Source: Streptomyces sp. S.PNR 29 (lineage in GTDB: Bacteria > Actinomycetota > Actinomycetes > Streptomycetales > Streptomycetaceae). From it: 64,000 nucleotides of DNA. Below are positions 1-10,758 of this stretch, in pieces (positions within the stretch are counted from its first letter, which is position 1; the number at the start of each line of letters is the position of its first letter). The translations under genes were made by a program, and so were the position numbers. Below the pieces are notes generated by a model that saw nothing but the letters and a program-made list of their open reading frames with translations, ran no database searches and had not been told where the DNA came from. Location of the stretch: positions 262,492 through 326,491 of the forward strand of contig NZ_JANUQM010000009.1 of NCBI RefSeq assembly GCF_030386795.1, written 5' to 3'.

Positions 1-87
1 TGCCGCCAGGAGCTGGCGATCACCGAGCTCTTCGCCGCCCGGGTCTCGGTCGGCACCGGATTCCAGCAGTACGACATCTGGGGCTGA
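1..87 (+). CDS. 3' end of an unidentified protein
   Basis: An open frame entering from the left edge ends at a TGA at 85-87 and encodes a 28-residue tail ending in FQQYDIWG. Codon use is typical of the neighbouring genes, so it is probably the true C-terminus of a gene lying mostly outside the window. There is too little sequence to name a family. The stretch between it and the ECF41 locus holds the candidate promoter of the next gene. Confidence 0.45.
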   Translation, partial: CRQELAITELFAARVSVGTGFQQYDIWG

Positions 88-173
88 AACCGCACCCAGG
101 TTGCCGCCCCCGGGATCACCCACACGGTGGGTGGTCGCCCGGCCCGTCTGTGGCGCGCGTCACATCCGCCTCA

Positions 174-201
174 TGTCACGAACGAGGCGGCAGCTTCCAT
201 C
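174..201 (+). promoter_or_regulatory. Candidate ECF41-type promoter
   Basis: TGTCACG at 174-180 is followed after 17 bases by CATC at 198-201. The ECF41 consensus, as I recall it, is TGTCACA, 16-17 bases, CGTC, so this is 6/7 and 3/4. It would start transcription near 207, giving a leader of about 30 nt that contains the GGAGAGAGG ribosome site (223-231). It lies just upstream of the oxidoreductase and sigma genes, fitting autoregulation by the encoded ECF41 factor. Confidence 0.45.
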
Positions 202-238
202 TCGTGGTCGTCGACAGCGACCGGAGAGAGGCGAAGCG

Positions 239-1444
239 ATGAGCGCACAGCACACGACCGACCGGGCGACCACCCACCGTGTGGTGATCCTGGGGGCGGG
301 TTACGCGGGGATGTCCGCGGCCGTCCAGCTCGCGGCCCGGGTCCAGCGGCGCAAGGACGTGCAGGTGACGCTGGTGAACGCGCAGGAGCGGTTCACCGAG
401 CGCATGCGGCTGCACATGACGGCGACCGGGCAGCGGCTCGCCGGGCTGAGCATCCCGGAGCTGCTGGAGGGCACGGGCGCGCGGTTCGTGCGCGGCTGGG
501 TGACGGCGGTGGACGCGGACGCGAGGACGGTACGGATCGACGACGAGCGGGTCCTGCACTACGACACCCTGGTGTACGGGTTGGGCAGCATGGCCGACAC
601 GTCGGCGGTGCCGGGTGCCGAGGACCACGCGTACACCCTGAACAGCGCGCAGGACGCCGAGGTACTGGCCGACCGGCTGGCACGGCTCGGCAGCGGCACG
701 GTGGTGGTCGGCGGGAGCGGGCTGACCGGCGTCGAGACGGCCGCGGAGATCGCCGAGCGGCACCCGGAGCTGAACGTCGTGCTGCTGGGCCGGGAGGAAC
801 CCGGCGCGGCCATGAACGCGAAGGCCAAGGCGTATCTGCACGCCGCGCTCGGCCGGCTGGGCGTGACGGTGCGCAGCGGGGTCGAGGTGGTGAAGGTGCT
901 GCCCGACGCGGTCGAGCTGGCGGGCGGGGAGAGCGTCGCCGCCGATGTGGTCCTGTGGACCAGCGGCACGCGGACCTCGCCGCTGGCGGCCGCCGCCGGG
1001 CTGGCCGTCGACGGGCACGGGCGCATCGTCACCGACACCACGCTGCGGTCGGTGTCCCACCCCGAGGTGTACGCCATCGGCGACGCGGCCGGGATCCGCC
1101 AGGGCTACGGCGTCATGCACGGCACCTGTCAGGGCGGCATGCCGACCGGCGTGCACGCCGCGGTGTCGATCGTCCGCGCGCTGAAGGGGAGGCGGCCCAA
1201 GCCGTTCCGCTTCGGCTACTACCACACGCCGGTGAGCCTGGGGCGCCACGACGCGGTCGTGCAGTTCACCCGCCCCGACGACAGCCCGCGACGTATTCAT
1301 CTGACCGGGCGTACGGCGGCCTGGTACAAGGAGACGGTGACTGCCTCGCCCTGGCCGACCTACGGCCGTATGAAGAAGATGCCGGCCTCGGGCGCGTTGT
1401 GGCCCCGCGGGGGCCGCTTCACCCGGGTCCGGGACGCGCGGTGA
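239..1444 (+). CDS. NAD(P)/FAD-dependent oxidoreductase (NDH-2-like), ECF41 partner
   Basis: A 401-residue pyridine-nucleotide-disulfide oxidoreductase. The FAD-binding motif VILGAGYAG is at about residues 16-24, a second GxGxxG fold (VVVGGSGLTG) lies mid-protein for NAD(P)H, and the C-terminal FAD motif is YAIGDAAG. It resembles type II NADH dehydrogenase-like flavoproteins and has no redox-active CxxC, so electrons probably pass directly from FAD to an unknown acceptor. The ATG at 239 is chosen over an upstream in-frame start because GGAGAGAGG lies 7 bases before it. Its stop overlaps the GTG of the ECF41 sigma gene (GTGA), so the two are translationally coupled. ECF41 factors are typically encoded beside an oxidoreductase, decarboxylase or epimerase gene. 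The substrate is unknown. Confidence 0.85.
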   Translation: MSAQHTTDRATTHRVVILGAGYAGMSAAVQLAARVQRRKDVQVTLVNAQERFTERMRLHMTATGQRLAGLSIPELLEGTGARFVRGWVTAVDADARTVRIDDERVLHYDTLVYGLGSMADTSAVPGAEDHAYTLNSAQDAEVLADRLARLGSGTVVVGGSGLTGVETAAEIAERHPELNVVLLGREEPGAAMNAKAKAYLHAALGRLGVTVRSGVEVVKVLPDAVELAGGESVAADVVLWTSGTRTSPLAAAAGLAVDGHGRIVTDTTLRSVSHPEVYAIGDAAGIRQGYGVMHGTCQGGMPTGVHAAVSIVRALKGRRPKPFRFGYYHTPVSLGRHDAVVQFTRPDDSPRRIHLTGRTAAWYKETVTASPWPTYGRMKKMPASGALWPRGGRFTRVRDAR

Positions 1445-2361
1445 CTCCCCTGCCCGCCGACCTCGACCAGAAGGTGTTCCACCAGCACCGGAACCTGCTG
1501 TTCTCGGTGGCCTACCGCGTCCTCGGCAGCGCGGCCGATGCCGAGGACGCGGTCCAGGACGCCTGGATCAAGTGGTCGGCTGCCGACCGCTCTCAGGTGG
1601 CCGACCCCAAGGCGTACCTGACGCGGATCGTGTCGAATCTGGCGCTGGAACGGCTGCGCTCCACCCGGCACAAGCGGGAGACCTATGTGGGGCCGTGGCT
1701 GCCGGAGCCCATCCTCACCAGTGCCGACACCGCCGAGGCCGTCACGGACGCCGAGTCGGTGTCGATGGCGATGCTGGTGGTGCTGGAAACGCTCAGCCCG
1801 CTGGAGCGCGCGGTGTTCGTGCTGAAGGAGGTCTTCGGCTTCAGCCATGCCGAGATCGCGGAGGCGGTGGAGCGCTCCGAGGCCGCGGTGCGGCAGGCCG
1901 CGCACCGTGCCCGTGAGCATGTGCGGGCCCGGCGGCCCCGTTTCACCGCCGACCGGTCGCGGCGGCGTGAGGTCACCGAGCGGTTCTTCGCCGCCGCGAC
2001 CGGTGGTGACCTCAACGCCCTGATGGAGCTGCTGTCCCCGGACGTCACCCTGTGGACCGACGGCGGCGGCAAGGTCCGCCAGGCCCTGCGTCCGGTCGTG
2101 GGTGCGCAGACGGTGGCCGCCTGGTTCGCGGCCATCGGCACGGTCAGCTACCAGGGCATCGAGCCCGCCGACATGAACGCCGAGCTCGTCGAGATCAACG
2201 GCGGCCCGGGCCTGCTGTTCAGCGGGCCGGGCCGCGTGATCGCCACGGTCACCTTCGACTTCGACGCCGACGGTCGCATCACCGCCATCCACAACGTGGC
2301 CAACCCGGACAAGCTCCAGGCCGTCGCCGACGGCACCGCTCATGACGTCGGGACGCGGTGA
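1441..2361 (+). CDS. ECF41-family sigma factor with SnoaL-like C-terminal domain (SigJ-like)
   Basis: A 306-residue ECF sigma factor. Region 2 (LLFSVAYRVLGSAADAEDAVQD) and region 4 (LSPLERAVFVLKEVFGFSHAEIAEAV) are followed by an NTF2/SnoaL-like extension of about 120 residues. All three ECF41 hallmark motifs are visible: WLPEP in the sigma2-sigma4 linker, DGGGK in the extension and NPDKL near the C-terminus. In this family the extension acts as a built-in regulator instead of a separate anti-sigma factor. The GTG start overlaps the stop of the upstream flavoprotein gene, its likely regulatory target. The gene converges on the UvrA-like gene 24 bases away. Confidence 0.92.
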   Translation: MTPLPADLDQKVFHQHRNLLFSVAYRVLGSAADAEDAVQDAWIKWSAADRSQVADPKAYLTRIVSNLALERLRSTRHKRETYVGPWLPEPILTSADTAEAVTDAESVSMAMLVVLETLSPLERAVFVLKEVFGFSHAEIAEAVERSEAAVRQAAHRAREHVRARRPRFTADRSRRREVTERFFAAATGGDLNALMELLSPDVTLWTDGGGKVRQALRPVVGAQTVAAWFAAIGTVSYQGIEPADMNAELVEINGGPGLLFSGPGRVIATVTFDFDADGRITAIHNVANPDKLQAVADGTAHDVGTR

Positions 2362-2385
2362 GCGCTCCGGCCGTCGGGGGCCCGC

Positions 2386-4773
<2,388 letters not shown>

Positions 4774-4860
4774 GCTCTTCCTGTCTCCCTCTCGGTCCGG
4801 ATCCCGATCCGACCAGCTTCGAACAGCCGTACGTCTGGTGTTGTCCGTCGGCGTGGTGGC

Positions 4861-5286
4861 TCAGGGCTTGCGGGGCTGGTTGAAGCGCAGCATGTTGCCG
4901 GAGGGGTCGCGGAAGGCGCAGTCGCGGACGCCGTACGGCTGGTCGATCGGCTCCTGAAGCACCTCGCCGCCCGCGGCGCGGATGCGTTCGAAGGTGGCGT
5001 CGCAGTCGTCGGTCCGGAAGATGACACCGCGCAACAGGCCCTTGGCCAGCAGTTCCCTCATGGCCTGTCTGTCGGCGGGCGAGGCGTTCGGGTCCGCGAG
5101 CGGGGGTTCGAGGACGATGTCCACATCGGGCTGCGACGGCGAGCCGACGGTCACCCAGCGCATTCCCTCGAACGCGACGTCGTTGCGCACCTCCATGCCG
5201 AGAACGTCCCGGTAGAAGGCGAGCGCCTCATCGTGGTCGTGGACGGCGATGAAGCACTGGGAAAGTCTGATGTCCATGCGCTTCAC
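4861..5286 (-). CDS. VOC-family (glyoxalase/bleomycin-resistance) protein
   Basis: A 141-residue single-domain vicinal-oxygen-chelate protein with the usual paired beta-alpha-beta modules: an N-terminal HDHDEALAFYRDVLGMEV segment and a C-terminal FRDPSGNMLRF segment. Such proteins bind a divalent metal and act as isomerases, dioxygenases or drug-binding proteins; the substrate cannot be read here. The GTG at 5286 is preferred over the ATG at 5277 because it overlaps the stop of the upstream AraC gene (GTGA), indicating translational coupling. The AraC regulator probably controls this gene. Confidence 0.82.
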   Translation of the reverse strand: MKRMDIRLSQCFIAVHDHDEALAFYRDVLGMEVRNDVAFEGMRWVTVGSPSQPDVDIVLEPPLADPNASPADRQAMRELLAKGLLRGVIFRTDDCDATFERIRAAGGEVLQEPIDQPYGVRDCAFRDPSGNMLRFNQPRKP

Positions 5287-5708
5287 GCTACGGGCGGGGA
5301 ACCGGGTTTCGCTTCTCCATTCCTGACCGGTCGCGTGTGGATCCTGGCGACGCAGGGCGGGACCGCGGCGCCCTCGTCATGACGGCGGGCCCGGTACGCG
5401 CTCGGGCTCTCGCCGACCAGCTCGGTGAACCGCGAGCTGAACGACCCCAGCGAGGTACAGCCGACCGCGAAGCAGACCTCCGTCACCGTCAGGTCGCCCC
5501 GCCGCAGCAGCGCCTTGGCCCGCTCGATCCGGCGCGTCATCAGGTAGCTGTACGGCGTCTCCCCGTAGGCGGCGCGGAAGCTGCGGGAGAAATGGCCCGG
5601 CGACATGAGGGCGACGCGCGCCAGCGCCGGGACGTCGAGCGGTTCGGCGTACTCGCGGTCCATCAGGTCACGGGCCCGGCGCAGCCGGACCAGGTCCTCC
5701 AACGTCAC
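5283..5708 (-). CDS. AraC-family regulator
   Basis: A regulator of about 141 residues consisting almost only of the two-HTH AraC DNA-binding domain. It contains ALARVALMSPGHFSRSFRAAYGETPYSYLMTRRIERAK, then TVTEVCFAVGCTSLGSFSSRFTELVGESPSAYR. It lacks an N-terminal effector domain, so it may sense nothing itself or act as a MarA/SoxS-like level-controlled activator. The GTG at 5708 is chosen because homology begins there; the frame stays open further upstream without a recognisable domain. It is coupled by a 4-base overlap to the VOC gene and diverges from the acetyltransferase gene, so all three may share one control region. Confidence 0.8.
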   Translation of the reverse strand: MTLEDLVRLRRARDLMDREYAEPLDVPALARVALMSPGHFSRSFRAAYGETPYSYLMTRRIERAKALLRRGDLTVTEVCFAVGCTSLGSFSSRFTELVGESPSAYRARRHDEGAAVPPCVARIHTRPVRNGEAKPGSPPVA

Positions 5709-5802
5709 ACGACCACCATCCCACAGCGGCCGGCCGTCCGTTCCCTGTCGCCCGCAGCGCACGCCCGTGATGCGATGGAAGGGTGTCGGGAAGGAGAGAG
5801 CG

Positions 5803-6783
5803 ATGATCCCACCGGCAGTACGGCAAGAGCGGACCGCGGCCACGGTCGAGGTCCGGCCCTTGGCCGAGGCGGATCTGGACCGGGCGGACGAGATCTTCCG
5901 GGTCGCGTTCGGGACGTTCCTCGGATTTCCCGACCCCAGGACGTTCGTGGAGACGGCCGACTACGTGCGCACCCGCTGGGCGGCCGATCCGCGGGCCGCT
6001 TTCGTGGCGACGGTCGAGGGTGAAGTCGTCGCATCGAACTTCGCCGCCAACTGGGGCAGTGTCGGCTACTTCGGCCCGCTGACGGTGCGGCCGGACCTGT
6101 GGGGCCAGGGGATCGGCAAGCACCTCATGGAAGCGGTGATGGACTGCTTCGCCGCCTGGGGCAACCGCCACCTCGGGCTGTTCACCTTCGCGCACAGTCC
6201 GCAGCACGTGGAGCTCTACCGCCGCTACGGTTTCTGGCCCCGGTTCCTCACGGCCGTCATGAGGAAGCGGGTCGCGGGCGGTGCGGCGGTCCCCGGCCGG
6301 ACGCTGTACGGCGAACTGCCCGCCGCCGAACGGCCCGGCGCACTGAGCGCGTGCCACGCGCTGACCGGGGCCGTGTACGAGGGGCTGAGCCTGGAGCGCG
6401 AGATCGTGGCCACGCACGCGCAGGGAATCGGTGACACCGTTCTGCTCCAGGGAGCCGGATCCGAGCTCGACGGTCTGGCCGTCTGCCACTGTGGAGCCGG
6501 GTCGGAGGCCGGGGCGGACGTGTGCTTCGTGAAGTTCGGCGCCGCACGACCCGGACCGGGGGCCGCCGACCGGTTCGAACGGCTGCTTGACGCGTGCGAG
6601 CGGCTGGCCGCCGAGCGCGGGCTGGGACAGTTGGACGCCGGGACCAGCCTCGGGCGCCAGGACGCCTACCGCCGCATGGCCGACCGCGGTTTCCGCACCG
6701 AGTTGCAGGGCGTGACCATGCACCGGCCCAACGAACCCGGTTACAGCCACCCCGATGCCTATGTGATCGACGACTGGCGCTGA
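5803..6783 (+). CDS. Tandem GNAT-family N-acetyltransferase
   Basis: A 326-residue acetyltransferase with a clear N-terminal GNAT domain. The acetyl-CoA loop is VRPDLWGQGIGKHLMEAVMD (near residues 90-110), followed by HLGLFTFAHSPQHVELYRRYGFW. The second half looks like a degenerate GNAT repeat (ERLAAERGLGQLDAGTSLGRQDAYRRMADRGFR). This double architecture is common in actinobacterial acetyltransferases, including Eis-like proteins; the acceptor is not predictable. The ATG at 5803 is preceded by AAGGAGAG (5791-5798). It diverges from the AraC-VOC operon. Confidence 0.85.
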   Translation: MIPPAVRQERTAATVEVRPLAEADLDRADEIFRVAFGTFLGFPDPRTFVETADYVRTRWAADPRAAFVATVEGEVVASNFAANWGSVGYFGPLTVRPDLWGQGIGKHLMEAVMDCFAAWGNRHLGLFTFAHSPQHVELYRRYGFWPRFLTAVMRKRVAGGAAVPGRTLYGELPAAERPGALSACHALTGAVYEGLSLEREIVATHAQGIGDTVLLQGAGSELDGLAVCHCGAGSEAGADVCFVKFGAARPGPGAADRFERLLDACERLAAERGLGQLDAGTSLGRQDAYRRMADRGFRTELQGVTMHRPNEPGYSHPDAYVIDDWR

Positions 6784-6831
6784 GAAGCCGGCTGAGCGCG
6801 TCCGGCGCCCGCGGGGGCGAGCGCCGCACCG

Positions 6832-7536
6832 TCAGCCGTTCCAGGTCTCGTCGTACGGGTCGTGCGGCGTCGGCACCGGCTTGGCCGCGGTGACGTCGAT
6901 GAACGGGATGGGGCCGTCGTTGAGCGGGTCCTTGGCCCGCTTCGGGGTGTACGTGCCGGTGATCTCCAGCCAGGTGTCGGGCTGCAGCACCGGCGGGGTC
7001 CGGCCGGTCAGGCCGACCTTCACGGGCCGGCCGTCGGCGGCACAGCAGTTGAGGGCGATGCGCACCAGGTAGGGGGCGCCGGTGCGGTCCAGGGCGACGA
7101 ACCCGGTGAGCTTGATCTGCCGGCCGCGCAGCGAGCGGCCGTGGTCGTAGACGGCGCGGCCCGCGTAGTCGGCGACGCCGAGCCGCAGGGGGCCTTCGGC
7201 GGGAAGGTCCGGGAAGCCGAAGGGCTGCTGCAGGGCCGTTCCGGTGTGCATCGCGCTGTACGAGCCGAGGGCCGGCGGGGCGACCAGGATCAGGGCGAAG
7301 ACGGGGAGGGCGAGAAGCCAGGACACCCGGGGCTCGCGGTGGTCGTGTCCGGCGTGCGCGCGCCGCCACTCGTACCACACCGTCGCCGCCGCGGCCGCGA
7401 TCAGTACCGCGCCGGACAGCAGGAGCAGCGGCTGCAGGCCCGCCTTGACGTACCGCAGATACAGGTCGGTGAAGCCCGCGTGCAGCAGAGCCGCGCCCAG
7501 CAGGAACAGCAGCGCCGCCTGCGCCTGACGGTTCAC
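6832..7536 (-). CDS. TIGR03943-family membrane protein (YcgQ-like)
   Basis: A 234-residue protein with three predicted hydrophobic segments in its first 95 residues and a soluble C-terminal domain of OB-fold character. Between segments 2 and 3 lies a histidine cluster HAGHDH (residues 61-66), and the soluble part carries a vicinal cysteine pair in LNCCAADGRPV. Both look like metal ligands. The family is nearly always encoded next to a YraQ/UPF0718 permease, as here, where its GTG start overlaps the permease stop by 4 bases. Function is unproven. I infer a metal or metal-complex transport accessory protein, with the soluble domain on the outside. Confidence 0.85.
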   Translation of the reverse strand: MNRQAQAALLFLLGAALLHAGFTDLYLRYVKAGLQPLLLLSGAVLIAAAAATVWYEWRRAHAGHDHREPRVSWLLALPVFALILVAPPALGSYSAMHTGTALQQPFGFPDLPAEGPLRLGVADYAGRAVYDHGRSLRGRQIKLTGFVALDRTGAPYLVRIALNCCAADGRPVKVGLTGRTPPVLQPDTWLEITGTYTPKRAKDPLNDGPIPFIDVTAAKPVPTPHDPYDETWNG

Positions 7537-8555
7537 AGCAGCACCGCCCCGGTCAGCACCGACACGGCGACGCCGAGGGCGAAGGTGGCGGGGGCGAAGC
7601 GCAGGGCGAAGCCGCGGCCGAACGTGCCCGCCTGCATGGCGAACAGCTTCAGGTCGACCATCGGCCCGACGACCAGGAACGCCAGCCGGGCCGTCAGCGA
7701 GAACTGGGACAGCGAGGCCGCCACGAACGCGTCCGCCTCCGAGCAGATCGACAGCAGGACGGCGAGCACCGCGAGGGCGAGGACCGAGAAGGCGGGGCTG
7801 TCGGCCGCGGTGCGCAGCCAGCTCGCCGGGACGACGGACTTCAGGGTCGCCGCCGCCATCGCGCCGACGACCAGGAAACCGCCGGCGTGCATCACGTCGT
7901 GCCGCACCGAGCCCCAGAACGCCGCTCCCCTGCTCTGTCCCTCGTACGACGAACGGGCCGGCGGACGCAGCCAGTCGGTGCGGCCGAGCCGCTGCCACAG
8001 CCAGCCCATCGCGCACGCCACCAGCAGGCTCGCGACGAAACGGGCGAGGACCATCTCCGGGTCGCCGGGGAAGGCGACGGCGGTCGCCGTCAGCACGATC
8101 GGGTTGATCGCCGGGGCGGAGAGGAGGAAGGCGAGTGCGGCGGCCGGGGTGACACCGCGGCGGACCAGCGCCCCGGCCACGGGCACGGACGCGCACTCGC
8201 AGCCGGGCAGCACCGCGCCCGCCGCCCCGGCGACCGGCACCGCGAGGGCGGGCCGCTTCGGCAGGGCGCGGGCGAAGAAGGACGGCGGTACGAACACCGC
8301 GATGGCCGCGGACAGCAGCACGCCGAGCACCAGGAAGGGCAGGGCCTGGACGACGACCGCGAGGAACACCGTCGTCCAGCTCTGCATCACCGGAGCGGAC
8401 AGCGCCCGGCGGACCGGGTCCTGGAGCATCACCGCCAGGACGAGCAGGAGGGTGAGGAGGAGGGGGGAGTTGAGGTTGCCCCGCTGCTCCTCCCCCGCGC
8501 CCTGGGGGTCCGTGCGCTCGCCGGTCCCCTTCGGGACTGCTTTGGTGACGGCCAC
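7533..8555 (-). CDS. YraQ/UPF0718-family permease (DUF318)
   Basis: A 340-residue integral membrane protein with about eight hydrophobic helices. It contains the family motif PGCECASVPVAGALVRRG (cysteines at 119 and 121), then AFLLSAPAINPIVL, and a partly repeated motif MVDLKLFAMQAG in the second half. The cysteines sit inside the membrane region and could bind a soft metal. Start GTG at 8555 has GGAGG about 9 bases upstream. It is the first gene of a two-gene operon with the TIGR03943 protein. A transported substrate is not established for the family. Confidence 0.85.
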   Translation of the reverse strand: MAVTKAVPKGTGERTDPQGAGEEQRGNLNSPLLLTLLLVLAVMLQDPVRRALSAPVMQSWTTVFLAVVVQALPFLVLGVLLSAAIAVFVPPSFFARALPKRPALAVPVAGAAGAVLPGCECASVPVAGALVRRGVTPAAALAFLLSAPAINPIVLTATAVAFPGDPEMVLARFVASLLVACAMGWLWQRLGRTDWLRPPARSSYEGQSRGAAFWGSVRHDVMHAGGFLVVGAMAAATLKSVVPASWLRTAADSPAFSVLALAVLAVLLSICSEADAFVAASLSQFSLTARLAFLVVGPMVDLKLFAMQAGTFGRGFALRFAPATFALGVAVSVLTGAVLL

Positions 8556-8674
8556 GGCGAGGTACCTCCGGTGCGGCAGGGTGCTGGCTTCCCTCCCCTT
8601 TCATACGGCGGTGCGCGGGCCCGCGTTCAGTGGTCGCTGGAACCACCCGTCCCGTTGAGGCAGTCTTTGCCCTC

Positions 8675-10642
8675 GTGGGGAGCGTTCCGAATCAGGGTTC
8701 GACAGCCGACCCGTCCGTGTCGGCGCACATGGTGGTGTGCGGCGACGACGGGCTCGCGCACCGGCTGGCGGCCGAACTCAGGGGTGTGTACGGCGAACAG
8801 GTCACGCTCGTCGTGCCGCCCTCCGGGCGCCGGGTGCGCCAGCCGGTGGTCGGACGGGCCCGCGCGGCCTCGGCGGCGCTGCTGGACCGGGTGAGCGCGG
8901 CCGTCAACCGGACGGCGAGCGGCGGTGAGCCCACCGGCAACGGCAACGGCAACGGCAACGGCCGGATCGTGGAGGCCCCCGAGGCGACCGAGGCCGTGCT
9001 CGCCGACGCGGGCGTCGACCGGGCCGCCGCGCTGGCGCTCGTGTACGACGACGACGAGACCAACATCCGCGCCGCCCTCACCGCCCGCCGCCTCAACCCC
9101 CGGCTGCGGCTCGTGCTGCGGCTGTACAACCGGCGGTTGGGACAGCACATCGAGGAACTCCTCGACCAGTCGGCCGCGTTGGCCGCCGGTGGCTCCCCCG
9201 CCTCGGGGGCCGACGCCTCCACCACCGTGCTGTCCGACGCCGACACCGCCGCCCCCGCGCTGGCCGCGACCGCGCTCGCCGGCACCAGCAAGGTCGTCCA
9301 GACGGACGGGCTGCTGCTGCGCGCGGTGGAGCGTCCGCCGCCACGGCCCGGGGAGGTCGCCGACCCGGGGTTGTCCACGCTGGCGCTGCTCTCCGCGACG
9401 AGCAACGACCCGGCGGGCGCGGACGGTTCCGAGGGCAGTGGCGAACAGGGGCCGCAGCTGCTGCCCGACGCGGCGGCGGTGGCGGCGGCCACCGGGCGCG
9501 GGACGATCGTGCTGGAGCAGGTGTCGTACGCCGGGGCCTCGTCGTCCTCGGGTCTGGGTGCCGGTGTGCCGCCGCTCGCGTCGCTGTTCTCGCGGCGGCT
9601 GAGGTGGTCGCTGGCGGGGCTGGTGGCGTGCGTGGCCGGGCTCGCCGTCGCGCTGTCGGTGGTGACCGGGGACCATCTGCTGTACGCCACGTACATCACG
9701 CTGCTCGATCTCTTCGCCATCGACGATCCCGCCCTCGGCGAGTCCGCGGGGCGGCAGGTCCTGCAACTGCTGTCCGGACTGGTCGGGTTGCTGCTGCTGC
9801 CGGTGCTGCTGGCCGCGGTGCTCGAAGCGCTGGGGACGTTCCGGACCGCGTCGGCGCTGCGGAAGCCGCCGCGGGGGCTGAGCGGGCATGTGGTGCTGCT
9901 CGGGCTCGGGAAGATCGGCACGCGGGTGCTGACGCGGCTGCGGGAACTGCACATCCCGGTGGTGTGCGTGGAGGCCGACCCCGAGGCGCGGGGGATGGCG
10001 ACGGCGCGGCGGCTGCGGGTGCCGGTGGTGCTCGGGGACGTCACGCAGGAGGGCGTCCTGGAGGCCGCCAAGATCCACCGGGCGCATGCGCTGCTGGCGT
10101 TGACCAGCGCGGACACGACCAACCTGGAGGCCGTGCTGTACGCGCGGTCCGTGCGGCCCGATCTGCGGGTGGTGCTGCGGCTGTACGACGACGACTTCGC
10201 GACCGCCGTGTACCGCACCCTGCGTGCCGCGCACCCCGGCGCGCTCACCCGGAGCCGCAGTGTGTCCCATCTGGCCGCGCCCGCGTTCGCCGGGGCGATG
10301 CTGGGGCGGCAGATCCTGGGGGCGCTGCCGGTGGAGCGGCAGGTGTTGCTGTTCGCCGCGGTGGATGTGGCCGGGCATCCGCAGCTGGAGGGGCGGACGG
10401 TCGGGGAGGCGTTCCGGCCGGGGGCCTGGCGGGTGCTGGCGCTGGACACGGCGGCTCCGGGTGAGCGGCGGGACGAGCCCGCGGTGGAGGAGGCGTACGA
10501 GGAGGGGCGGCGGTCGGGGTTGCTGTGGGACCTGCCCGACACGTACGTCCTGCGGAGCGAGGACCGGGTGGTGCTGGCGGCGACCCGGCGGGGGCTGGCG
10601 GAGTTGCTGGGGAGGCGGAGGCGGGAGCCGGCGGGTACTTAG
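8675..10642 (+). CDS. Two-TM, dual TrkA-N/RCK protein (CASTOR-like, channel-related)
   Basis: A protein of about 655 residues. The N-terminal region (15-160) is TrkA-N-like (HMVVCGDDGLAHRLAAEL; VYDDDETNIRAALTARRLNPRLRLVLRLY). A low-complexity linker contains (NG)n. Two transmembrane helices follow at about 309-331 and 361-386, and then a full RCK domain begins GLGKIGTRV (410) and contains GDVTQEGVL and ADTTNLEAVLYARS. The layout resembles an RCK-gated K+ channel, but the segment between the helices (YATYITLLDLFAIDDPA) has no TVGYG-type filter. It may be a CASTOR/POLLUX-like ion channel or a sensor. GTG 8675 is the chosen start; GTG 8630 and ATG 8729 are possible and none has a good ribosome site. 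Confidence 0.8.
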   Translation: MGSVPNQGSTADPSVSAHMVVCGDDGLAHRLAAELRGVYGEQVTLVVPPSGRRVRQPVVGRARAASAALLDRVSAAVNRTASGGEPTGNGNGNGNGRIVEAPEATEAVLADAGVDRAAALALVYDDDETNIRAALTARRLNPRLRLVLRLYNRRLGQHIEELLDQSAALAAGGSPASGADASTTVLSDADTAAPALAATALAGTSKVVQTDGLLLRAVERPPPRPGEVADPGLSTLALLSATSNDPAGADGSEGSGEQGPQLLPDAAAVAAATGRGTIVLEQVSYAGASSSSGLGAGVPPLASLFSRRLRWSLAGLVACVAGLAVALSVVTGDHLLYATYITLLDLFAIDDPALGESAGRQVLQLLSGLVGLLLLPVLLAAVLEALGTFRTASALRKPPRGLSGHVVLLGLGKIGTRVLTRLRELHIPVVCVEADPEARGMATARRLRVPVVLGDVTQEGVLEAAKIHRAHALLALTSADTTNLEAVLYARSVRPDLRVVLRLYDDDFATAVYRTLRAAHPGALTRSRSVSHLAAPAFAGAMLGRQILGALPVERQVLLFAAVDVAGHPQLEGRTVGEAFRPGAWRVLALDTAAPGERRDEPAVEEAYEEGRRSGLLWDLPDTYVLRSEDRVVLAATRRGLAELLGRRRREPAGT

Positions 10643-10719
10643 GGGTCCTTTCACCATGCCCGTCCGGGTCGCGCGGGCCGGGCGTTGCGCCGGGGGCGCA
10701 CAACCCGGCGCTACGGGGT

Positions 10720-10742
10720 GCCGTCCGCGGCGTGCGGACGGC
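10720..10742. terminator. Hairpin between convergent genes
   Basis: Perfect 9-bp arms GCCGTCCGC and GCGGACGGC enclose the loop GGCGT. It lies between the RCK-protein gene ending at 10642 and the peptidase gene ending at 10759 from the other side, so it can serve as a bidirectional terminator. Confidence 0.65.
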
Positions 10743-10758
10743 CTCCTGATCCGCGGAC

